Assembly (NCBI GenBank): GCA_027084145.1 | Contig: JALWLM010000162.1 | Coordinates: 1 to 6,163, forward strand | DNA: 6,163 nt | From: Crocinitomicaceae bacterium | GTDB lineage: Bacteria; Bacteroidota; Bacteroidia; Flavobacteriales_D; Crocinitomicaceae | Direction of reading: 5' to 3' | Shown: piece after piece, positions 1 through 5,628 of the stretch | Numbering within the stretch: position 1 is the first letter of the stretch | How the letters are laid out: the number at the start of each line of letters is the position of its first letter | Made by a program: the position numbers and the translations under genes | The notes under the pieces: model-generated | Seen by the model: the letters and a program-made list of their open reading frames with translations, nothing else | What the model was told of the DNA's origin: nothing | Databases searched by the model: none

Positions 1-1435
1 TTATTAAAACTCTTTTATGCTTCCTCATTCCTTCTTCTGTTATTAGCTCTACTTGATAAACACCTTTATTTAATTCTGATAAATCTAAAGTTACTGATTG
101 ATGATTGGTTTTCTTTTTATAAACACATCGGCCTTGTAAATCATAGAGGCTTATAAATATGATTTTACTTTCATCCAAAATGTTAACCACTCCTGTTGTT
201 GGGTTAGGTATCATCTCAAAACTTGATGAAGGTGTAATCGCAATTACTTTATATACTGTCATTGTCCCGTCAATGTCTATTTGTTTTAACCTGTAATAGT
301 TTGTTTGATTAATAATATAATTTTCATCAATTGCCTTATAAGTCTTTTTATTGGTCGATGTTCCTTGGGCATCTTCTAAGTGAAAAGCAAACCAGTCTTT
401 ACCATCTATAGAACGCTCTAAAATGAAGTAATCGTTATTCTGTTCTGTTTCTGTTATCCAAACCAACTCTATTGCTCGTTCCTTTTTTATTCCATAAAAA
501 TCTATTAATTCTATTGGAAGAATAGTACAATTCGTTGTAGCGGTAGAAGAAACTGAATTATCTACGGTGATGGTCTGCGTTGTTCCTGCATAATTGGTAA
601 CCAACAAAACATATACTTCACCGGGAACAACTCCATTTGCTGTCGCTTGCTCTGTTGCTGCGGTAGAATAGCTGCAGTCTAACGGAGCGGGATATGAACC
701 GCAATTAGCCAACGCCGTAGAATAATCCGGATAAGGTCCCCATAATGCAAAATCAATATCACTCCCTGCTGTAATATCAATCACCATGTTACCTCCCGTA
801 GCTATTTCAAGATAATACCAACTCGGATTAGGAGATGTAAACAGACAACCATAATCATTCCCCGGGTCAATCGTACTTGCTTCAGTACCATTTGATTGAG
901 CTGTAAAAGTAATTGGACTCCCCGAGCAGATTGGATCCGGCTGAGAACAATCTACATTAGATGGGGGAGGTCCCGCCTCTACAACACAAAGGTCAAAATC
1001 ACCTGTTCCTCCTCCATATTCCCATAGTCTAATATAATAAGTATTCCCGGGAGTAAGTGTGGATAAGCCCATTGCAGGCATAAGCCCCGGTCCTGAATCA
1101 TCATCACAATCAATTTCTGTAGGAGATGTACATGGACCGCTATACACTGCTACTGAAGCATCTGTTATACTCCCTGATTGAAAACTTAAAGTTACTGCCC
1201 CTGATGCCGGAGCAACAAAAGAAAACCAAACATCTTCCCCTAAGCTACTACATGATGGAGTTCCTCCATTTGCCGCATCACTTTGCTGATTATCGGCTGT
1301 CGTTATTGTTGCTGTAGTATAAATGCATGTAGTGTTAACAGCTATGTTTGGAGCACTACAAGGCGTGTCGGATTGCCCATAAGCAAAAAATATAGAAAAA
1401 CTAAATACGATCTGTACTATTTTAATAATTTTCAT
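1..1435 (-). CDS. Type IX-secreted cysteine-rich adhesin-like protein with C-terminal sorting domain (3' end just outside window)
   Basis: I translated 478 codons from ATG at 1435 to the left edge with no stop. The sequence already ends in a typical sorting-domain terminus (KRVLI), so probably only one or a few residues are missing. Residues 1-20 form a Sec signal peptide (MKIIKIVQ..., likely cut after AYG). Residues 26-152 and 163-292 are two beta-rich, cysteine-containing domains resembling the PPC/CUB-like modules of Bacteroidota surface proteins (EDVWFSF, TYYIRLW; then DYGCLF, PNPSWYYLEI, DIDFALWGPY). Residues 306-400 match the common FnIII-like segment before the sorting domain (LPIELIDF, NNDYFILERS.DGK.W, YYRLKQ.D.DG). 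Residues 405-478 are the Por/type IX sorting domain (IPNPTTGVVNI, SLYDLQG, NKGVYQVEL). Inference: it is exported by T9SS and anchored or released at the cell surface, probably in adhesion. No catalytic motif is visible. Its start lies inside the preceding gene (14-base overlap), so translation is probably coupled. No closer ATG is available, and this one gives the signal peptide. Confidence 0.93.
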   Translation of the reverse strand, partial: MKIIKIVQIVFSFSIFFAYGQSDTPCSAPNIAVNTTCIYTTATITTADNQQSDAANGGTPSCSSLGEDVWFSFVAPASGAVTLSFQSGSITDASVAVYSGPCTSPTEIDCDDDSGPGLMPAMGLSTLTPGNTYYIRLWEYGGGTGDFDLCVVEAGPPPSNVDCSQPDPICSGSPITFTAQSNGTEASTIDPGNDYGCLFTSPNPSWYYLEIATGGNMVIDITAGSDIDFALWGPYPDYSTALANCGSYPAPLDCSYSTAATEQATANGVVPGEVYVLLVTNYAGTTQTITVDNSVSSTATTNCTILPIELIDFYGIKKERAIELVWITETEQNNDYFILERSIDGKDWFAFHLEDAQGTSTNKKTYKAIDENYIINQTNYYRLKQIDIDGTMTVYKVIAITPSSSFEMIPNPTTGVVNILDESKIIFISLYDLQGRCVYKKKTNHQSVTLDLSELNKGVYQVELITEEGMRKHKRVLI

Positions 1436-1832
1436 AATCTTCAATATCCTTAATCGTTATTACTTCTCCTTTTAATATCAATGCTCCCGATTGAATATAA
1501 AGCTCTTTTTTTTCTTGTGTCAACTGATTAAAATAACTCTTTGGAAGCACCTTGATGTGAGCGTTGTATTTTAACCATGTCTTTATTAAATCTTCTGATG
1601 TATCAACCTCTTTCTCTTGATCTAAGAAATTATCTTTTTGAACCTCTTGCACCATTGATTCTTCATCATAAATGACAAAGGGAATTGAACGTTCTTCTAA
1701 AGACGCTATAAAAAAAGGGGTTGCGTCTTTCTTATCAATCAATAATACATTTGTCTGCTTATTTAGTTGTGAGTAACTAAACATAGGAAAACACAACAAA
1801 AAAGAAAAAAGTATTTTTTTTATAAACATCAT
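1422..1832 (-). CDS. Small secreted protein of unknown function, coupled to the T9SS adhesin
   Basis: This encodes 136 residues that I do not recognise. Residues 1-21 are a clear Sec signal peptide: Met-Met-Phe-Ile-Lys-Lys, a hydrophobic core, and a likely cut after SYS before QLN. The only cysteine (C14) lies in the signal, so the mature protein of about 115 residues has none. It is charged and mixed alpha/beta in look: a strand-like stretch (NVLLID), a helix-like acidic middle (ESMVQEVQKDNFLDQEKEVD), a Lys-rich part, and an acidic tail ending DIEDYENY. No sorting domain, lipobox or catalytic motif is visible, so it probably stays in the periplasm. Two adjacent ATGs (1832 and 1829) could start it. 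An exact Bacteroidota -7 element lies about 27 bases upstream. Its last 14 bases contain the start of the adhesin gene. Inference only: an accessory protein for that adhesin (folding, anchoring or regulation). Confidence 0.82.
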   Translation of the reverse strand: MMFIKKILFSFLLCFPMFSYSQLNKQTNVLLIDKKDATPFFIASLEERSIPFVIYDEESMVQEVQKDNFLDQEKEVDTSEDLIKTWLKYNAHIKVLPKSYFNQLTQEKKELYIQSGALILKGEVITIKDIEDYENY

Positions 1833-1858
1833 ATAATAAAGTATTAGTGATAACCTTA

Positions 1859-1866
1859 CAAAGATA
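1859..1866 (-). promoter_or_regulatory. Promoter -7 element (TATCTTTG) for the small protein/adhesin pair
   Basis: The minus strand reads TATCTTTG, an exact match to the Bacteroidota -7 consensus TAnnTTTG, about 27 bases before the ATG at 1832. This predicts a leader of roughly 20 bases. A good -33 TTG at the usual distance is missing: the nearest TTG (1882-1880) leaves a spacer of only 13 bases. It lies in the 130-base gap (1833-1962) after the radical SAM gene, so the pair probably has its own promoter. Confidence 0.6.
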
Positions 1867-1871
1867 AAAAG

Positions 1872-1906
1872 AAACGCATCAATATGTTTTTGAAAAACGC
1901 CTCAAT
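1872..1906. repeat. Pair of 12-base direct repeats upstream of the small-protein promoter
   Basis: AAACGCATCAAT (1872-1883) and AAACGCCTCAAT (1895-1906) agree at 11 of 12 positions and lie 23 bases apart, start to start, close to two helical turns. On the transcribed (minus) strand they read ATTGA(T/G)GCGTTT. They sit directly upstream of the -7 element at 1859-1866, with the nearer copy covering the usual -33 region. This placement fits a regulator-binding site, but chance in AT-rich DNA cannot be ruled out. Confidence 0.4.
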
Positions 1907-1962
1907 GAATATTACTATACAAAAATCGAATATTAGTTCTTTATGGGGAAAAATTTCCGGCT

Positions 1963-2982
1963 TTACAGGAATACTTTACTCCCCTCAGAACAATTTTGAC
2001 AAATATCAATCTTATTTCGATTATTTAATATCATTTTTCTAAATGATGCATACTTTTTATCCGCCCATACCTCTTTAAAACTTGTCATTTTCATGTTTCC
2101 TAAAACATGTTGAGCATCTTTATCAAAACAACAAGGGACGATTCTGCCATCCCAAGTAAATACAGATGAGGACCACATTCTCCAACAATGATTCCCTGTT
2201 TTATATTTTAATTTATAACTGCCATCTTTTTGTCGCTTGTATCTGGAATATTTCTCGTTATCCGGCATCAAGGGGTTTCCGTTTTTATAATCATACAATT
2301 GAGCGGTTTTAATTCTAACTTCATCTATTCCTATTTTTTTTCCTAATTCAAAAACTTGAGTAATCTCATGTTCATTGGGTTTTACCACTAAAAATTGAAA
2401 AATTAAATGTGGAGTTTTAGATTGTAATTGTTTTTTTGCTTTCACCAAATGTTCAGACCCTTTAATTACTTTTTCCAATGAACCTTTAACTCTATAATTC
2501 TCATAAGTTTTTTGTGTAACACCATCGATGGAAATAATCAATCGATCTAATCCCGACAGAACTATTTCTTCCGCTTTTCTTTCATCTATAAAATGTGCAT
2601 TGGTTGACGTTGCAGTGTAAATTTTATGCTTTTTTGCCTCTTGAATTAATTCTAAAAAACGAGGATGTAAAAACGGTACTCCTTGAAAATAATAGTTGAT
2701 ATAAAAAACAGTATTTTTCACCTCCTTTAAAATATTCTTATGTAAATCTAAATCTATTCTCCCTGTTGGTCTTGTAAATTGCTTCAAGCCACTGGGGCAT
2801 TCAGGACAAGCTAAATTACAAGCTGTAGTTGGCTCGATGCTCAAAGAAAACGGCATTCCTTTATGTAAATCTTTCTTAAAGACCCGAGAAATATAATAAC
2901 TCGCCTTTAAAAGAAACAAATTAAACATACGACCAATTGTTATGTGTCTCAAAATATTTATCGTATCGTTTAATCTATTCAT
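1963..2982 (-). CDS. Radical SAM/SPASM domain protein
   Basis: This encodes 339 residues. The N-terminal 45 are a basic, partly hydrophobic helical extension. The radical SAM core begins at SIEPTTACNLACPECPSG, whose CX3CX2C (C55, C59, C62) would bind the catalytic 4Fe-4S cluster and S-adenosylmethionine. Core landmarks follow: FQGVPFLHP (99-107), TATSTNAHF (123-131), LDRLIISIDG (145-154) and FQFLVVKPNEHE (196-206). The C-terminal SPASM region has C266, then WDGRIVPCCFDKD with C284/C285, and CQNC with C328/C331, which would hold an auxiliary Fe-S cluster. The substrate cannot be told from sequence. SPASM enzymes often modify peptides or proteins, but no precursor peptide or partner is adjacent. 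The oddity is V102 where the family normally has Glu in the GEP motif. The chosen ATG (2982) gives the full reading frame, while an ATG four bases upstream runs into TAG after three codons. It is transcribed away from the aldehyde dehydrogenase gene. Confidence 0.92.
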   Translation of the reverse strand: MNRLNDTINILRHITIGRMFNLFLLKASYYISRVFKKDLHKGMPFSLSIEPTTACNLACPECPSGLKQFTRPTGRIDLDLHKNILKEVKNTVFYINYYFQGVPFLHPRFLELIQEAKKHKIYTATSTNAHFIDERKAEEIVLSGLDRLIISIDGVTQKTYENYRVKGSLEKVIKGSEHLVKAKKQLQSKTPHLIFQFLVVKPNEHEITQVFELGKKIGIDEVRIKTAQLYDYKNGNPLMPDNEKYSRYKRQKDGSYKLKYKTGNHCWRMWSSSVFTWDGRIVPCCFDKDAQHVLGNMKMTSFKEVWADKKYASFRKMILNNRNKIDICQNCSEGSKVFL

Positions 2983-2991
2983 TCATCGTCA

Positions 2992-3017
2992 AATTATTCG
3001 ATAAAAATACGATAATT
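2992..3017. repeat. Inverted repeat centred on the probable -7 element of the radical SAM gene
   Basis: The left arm AATTATTCG (2992-3000) and right arm CGATAATT (3010-3017) are complementary over 8 base pairs with one bulged T. They flank a 9-base A-rich centre (3001-3009). On the minus strand that centre reads TATTTTTA(T), one base off TAnnTTTG, and sits about 20 bases before the start codon at 2982. A palindrome around the -7 element would suit an operator. The arms are AT-rich, so this is tentative. Confidence 0.4.
3002..3009 (-). promoter_or_regulatory. Possible -7 element (TATTTTTA) for the radical SAM gene
   Basis: The minus strand reads TATTTTTA, which fits TAnnTTTG except at the last base, 19 bases upstream of the start codon. 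I see no TTG at the expected -33 distance. It is the best candidate in the 147-base divergent region (2983-3129), which otherwise shows only AT-rich sequence and the promoter for the opposite gene. Confidence 0.3.
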
Positions 3018-3117
3018 CAGCACATAAAAACAGAAAAACATCATACTGAATATTGATGGTCTATAAATATATTGAATAGAAATTAGCATTCTCTCTTATT
3101 TTTTTAATCTGAATCGC

Positions 3118-3125
3118 TAATTTTA
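3118..3125 (+). promoter_or_regulatory. Possible -7 element (TAATTTTA) for the aldehyde dehydrogenase-trpS operon
   Basis: TAATTTTA matches TAnnTTTG except for the final base and ends only 4 bases before the ATG at 3130. A T-rich run (3099-3105) lies upstream near the -33 position, but it is not a TTG. If real, transcription would start at or within a few bases of the start codon, giving a leaderless or near-leaderless message. No better match lies further upstream. Confidence 0.35.
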
Positions 3126-3129
3126 GGGC

Positions 3130-4572
3130 ATGGAAAAACTACGAAACTTTATAAACGGAGAATATATTGCTCCAAAAACAGGTGAATATATTGATAATTT
3201 TGAACCCGCCACGGGAAAAGTTTACAGTCTTATTCCCAACTCAGGAAAAGATGATGTTAACTTAGCAGTTAAAGCGGCAGAGGGTGCTTTCCCTATTTGG
3301 TCAAAAATGAGCAATGATGATCGGTGCAAAATACTCACTCGTCTGGCTGAAGGGATTGAAAAAAGAATAGAGCTGTTTACCAAAGCAGAATCCAGAGACA
3401 ATGGAAAGCCATTAAGTTTAGCTGCTAATGTTGATATCCCAAGAGCTGTTTCTAACTTTAAATTTTTTGCGACCGCCATATTACATTATGCTTCAGAATC
3501 ACACAATATGGAAGGTGTTGGGGTTAACTATACACTAAGAAAGCCCTTAGGAATTGTAGGGTGTATTTCTCCTTGGAATTTACCTCTTTATCTTTTTTCA
3601 TGGAAGATCGCCCCCGCTCTTGCCGCAGGTAATTGCGTTATAGCCAAACCCTCTGAAGTCACTCCTTATACCGCTTATCTTTTAGGAGAAGTAATTAAAG
3701 AATCAGGAATGCCTCCGGGAGTATTAAACATATTACATGGTGAAGGACAAACTGTAGGAGATGCTATTGTTAAGCATCCTAAAGTAAAAGCGATTTCTTT
3801 TACAGGAGGAACACAAACGGGAAAATATATCGCACAAACAGCCGCTCCTATGTTTAAGAAATTATCATTAGAACTAGGAGGAAAAAATCCAAACATCATT
3901 TTTGCCGATTGTGATTGGAAGGAGATGATGAGTACAACTTTACGCTCTTCTTTTGCAAATCAAGGACAAATTTGTCTTTGTGGCTCCCGTATTTTTATAG
4001 AACGATCTATATATGACAAGTTTAAAAAAGAATTCGTTGAGCGTGTAGAAAAAACCGTAGTTTCTTATCCGGAAGACCCAAAGGCAAAATTAGGCGCTGT
4101 TGTATCAAAAGCTCATATGGAAAAAATCCTGTCTTATGTTGAATTGGCAAAAGAAGAAGGAGGGGTAATTTTAACAGGAGGTAGAAGAGAAATATTGGAA
4201 GAACCATATCGTGATGGTTATTACGTCCGTCCAACAGTTATCGAAAATCTTCCGTTTAACTGTCGTACTAATCAAGAAGAAATCTTTGGACCTGTAGTAA
4301 CGCTGACTCCCTTTGATACAGAAGAAGAAGTCCTTCAAATGGCCAATTCAACCGAGTATGGGTTAAGTGCTACACTATGGACATCCAACTTAAAACGTGC
4401 ACATCGAATGGCAAATGAATTAGAAGCCGGAATTATTTGGATTAATGCTTGGCTTGTCAGAGATCTTAGAACACCATTTGGAGGAGTAAAAGCTTCCGGA
4501 GTAGGACGAGAAGGAGGTTGGGAAGCTCTCCGTTTTTTCACAGAACCCAAAAATGTTTTTATAAAATATTAA
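3130..4572 (+). CDS. Aldehyde dehydrogenase, 2-aminomuconate/2-hydroxymuconate semialdehyde dehydrogenase type
   Basis: This is a 480-residue, full-length NAD(P)-dependent aldehyde dehydrogenase, a soluble cytoplasmic enzyme. Visible family signatures are PWN with N150 (oxyanion), K173 in AKPSE, FTGGTQTG (224-231, cofactor loop), the general base E248 in LELGG, catalytic Cys C282 in NQGQICLCGSR, and E384 in EIFGPV (ribose contact). The C-terminus, with INAWLVRDLRTPFGGVKASGVGREGG and then FFTEPKNVFIKY, is characteristic of muconate semialdehyde dehydrogenases (AmnC/DmpC and vertebrate ALDH8A1). R105 and R444 are candidates for the arginines that bind the substrate carboxylate, placed by rough offset and not by alignment. 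Likely reaction: oxidation of 2-aminomuconate 6-semialdehyde to 2-aminomuconate in kynurenine-type tryptophan breakdown. 2-Hydroxymuconate or another semialdehyde is possible. It lies 10 bases before trpS with no terminator between, so the two are probably co-transcribed. No Shine-Dalgarno is visible. The start gives the usual family N-terminus (KLRNFINGEYI). Confidence 0.93.
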   Translation: MEKLRNFINGEYIAPKTGEYIDNFEPATGKVYSLIPNSGKDDVNLAVKAAEGAFPIWSKMSNDDRCKILTRLAEGIEKRIELFTKAESRDNGKPLSLAANVDIPRAVSNFKFFATAILHYASESHNMEGVGVNYTLRKPLGIVGCISPWNLPLYLFSWKIAPALAAGNCVIAKPSEVTPYTAYLLGEVIKESGMPPGVLNILHGEGQTVGDAIVKHPKVKAISFTGGTQTGKYIAQTAAPMFKKLSLELGGKNPNIIFADCDWKEMMSTTLRSSFANQGQICLCGSRIFIERSIYDKFKKEFVERVEKTVVSYPEDPKAKLGAVVSKAHMEKILSYVELAKEEGGVILTGGRREILEEPYRDGYYVRPTVIENLPFNCRTNQEEIFGPVVTLTPFDTEEEVLQMANSTEYGLSATLWTSNLKRAHRMANELEAGIIWINAWLVRDLRTPFGGVKASGVGREGGWEALRFFTEPKNVFIKY

Positions 4573-4582
4573 AAACTTAATT

Positions 4583-5551
4583 ATGGCAAGAATTTTAACG
4601 GGAATACAAAGTACGGGAACCCCTCATTTAGGGAATATTTTAGGAGCTATTTTACCCGCTATAGAGCTCTCTAAAAAAGAAGAAAATGAGTCTTTCCTTT
4701 TTATTGCCGACTTACATTCTCTAACACAGATTAAAGACGGAAAGCAACTCAGAGAAAACACTCTTTCAACAGCTGCAACATGGCTTGCCTTTGGCATTGA
4801 CCCTGAAAAGGTTGTATTTTATAGACAAAGTGATATTCCCGAAGTAACCGAACTAGCGTGGTATCTTTCATGCTTTTTTCCTTATTCAAGGTTAACTCTT
4901 GCGCACAGCTTTAAAGATAAAGCAGACCGTTTAGAAGACGTCAATGCAGGACTGTTTACTTACCCTATGTTAATGGCAGCAGACATCTTATTATACGATG
5001 CCGAAATTATCCCCGTAGGAAAAGATCAACTTCAACATATTGAAATGACTCGAGATGTAGCAGGTCGATTCAATAATGCAATGGGAGAAACATTTGTGAT
5101 TCCTGAAGCCAAAGTCCAAGAAAGTAGTATGCTCATCCCGGGAACAGATGGGAATAAAATGAGTAAATCAAGAAATAATTTTATTGATATCTTCCTTCCT
5201 GAGAAAAAGTTACGAAAAAAAATCATGTCTATTGTAACCGACGCTAAAGGCTTAGATGAAAAGAAAAACCCGGATGAATGTAATGTGTTCGCTCTATATA
5301 AATTACTCGCTAGCGACAAACAAATTGAAAAAATGCGTCAAAATTATGAAGCCGGAGGGTATGGCTATGGGCATGCAAAACAAGAACTGTTTGAATTAAT
5401 TCTAAAGAAATTTAAAAAAGAAAGAGAACGCTATTATCTCCTAATGGAAAACCCGGAAGAAATAGAAAACATACTCAAAATAGGAGCGGAAAAAGCAAAA
5501 AAAATAGCACGAAAAACACTTAAAAGAACCCGATGTAAAATCGGTTATTAA
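4583..5551 (+). CDS. trpS: Tryptophanyl-tRNA synthetase
   Basis: This encodes 322 residues, the usual length for a bacterial TrpRS, a cytoplasmic class Ic synthetase that charges tRNA(Trp) with tryptophan using ATP. The N-terminus reads ARILTGIQSTGTPHLGN, carrying the HIGH-equivalent signature PHLGN (14-18). IADLHSLT (41-48) and the YPMLMAADILLYDA segment (127-140) form the tryptophan pocket, where D134 corresponds to the Asp that contacts the indole nitrogen in the Bacillus enzyme. VGKDQLQHIEMTRD (145-158) follows, then the KMSKS loop exactly as KMSKS (192-196). The Lys-rich C-terminal helices (about 270-322) would bind the anticodon. All key motifs are intact, so it should be active. It begins 10 bases after the aldehyde dehydrogenase stop, in an A-rich stretch without a Shine-Dalgarno, and probably shares that gene's promoter. 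No Trp-rich leader peptide or T-box is visible. Confidence 0.97.
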   Translation: MARILTGIQSTGTPHLGNILGAILPAIELSKKEENESFLFIADLHSLTQIKDGKQLRENTLSTAATWLAFGIDPEKVVFYRQSDIPEVTELAWYLSCFFPYSRLTLAHSFKDKADRLEDVNAGLFTYPMLMAADILLYDAEIIPVGKDQLQHIEMTRDVAGRFNNAMGETFVIPEAKVQESSMLIPGTDGNKMSKSRNNFIDIFLPEKKLRKKIMSIVTDAKGLDEKKNPDECNVFALYKLLASDKQIEKMRQNYEAGGYGYGHAKQELFELILKKFKKERERYYLLMENPEEIENILKIGAEKAKKIARKTLKRTRCKIGY

Positions 5552-5570
5552 AAAATGAATTAAAAAATTG

Positions 5571-5578
5571 TATCTTTG
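5571..5578 (+). promoter_or_regulatory. Promoter -7 element (TATCTTTG) for the peptide-binding lipoprotein
   Basis: TATCTTTG is an exact match to the Bacteroidota -7 consensus TAnnTTTG, and is identical to the element before the small secreted protein at 1859-1866. It lies 20 bases after the trpS stop and 50 bases before the ATG at 5629, predicting a leader of about 45 bases. Upstream sequence is very A-rich without a clear -33 TTG at 17-23 bases. Confidence 0.62.
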
Positions 5579-5586
5579 TGCTGGTC

Positions 5587-5602
5587 AATCATAACAATGA
5601 TT
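5587..5602 (+). repeat. Perfect 6-base inverted repeat in the lipoprotein leader
   Basis: AATCAT (5587-5592) and ATGATT (5597-5602) are exact reverse complements around an AACA loop. They lie 8 bases downstream of the -7 element, at or near the predicted 5' end of the message. It could form a weak hairpin that protects the message, or be an operator. It is short and AT-rich, so it may be chance. Confidence 0.3.
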
Positions 5603-5628
5603 ATTATAACTCTACAACAAATTTTAAA

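Noticed and set aside
1126..1317. A 63-codon plus-strand open frame
   Set aside because: It lies antisense within the well-supported adhesin gene, whose minus-strand frame has a signal peptide and recognisable domains. The plus frame has Leu/His-rich composition typical of a shadow frame.
1946..1959. GGGGAAAAATTTCC-type inverted repeat after the radical SAM stop as a terminator
   Set aside because: The arms are only 4-5 bases with a tiny loop, and no T run follows on the minus strand.
1422..2982. A radical SAM enzyme plus a small-protein precursor (RiPP-like system)
   Set aside because: The small protein has a Sec signal peptide, no cysteine in its mature part, no leader/core layout or repeated core, and its own promoter. 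It fits a coupled partner of the adhesin better. No transporter or protease is nearby.
2978..2986. ATG at 2986 as the start of the radical SAM gene
   Set aside because: Read from there the frame meets TAG after three codons. Only the ATG at 2982 opens the long frame.
3222..4550. Several minus-strand open frames of 70-85 codons inside the aldehyde dehydrogenase gene
   Set aside because: They have no family features or promoters and lie entirely antisense to a gene with all catalytic motifs intact.
5032..5319. A 95-codon minus-strand open frame inside trpS
   Set aside because: It is antisense to the conserved KMSKS-containing region of trpS, has a Ser/Leu/Phe-rich composition, and shows no motif.
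5530..5544. CCGAT-GTAAA-ATCGG hairpin at the end of trpS as a terminator
   Set aside because: The stem is perfect but only 5 bases, lies inside the coding region, and is followed by an A-rich stretch, not a T run.
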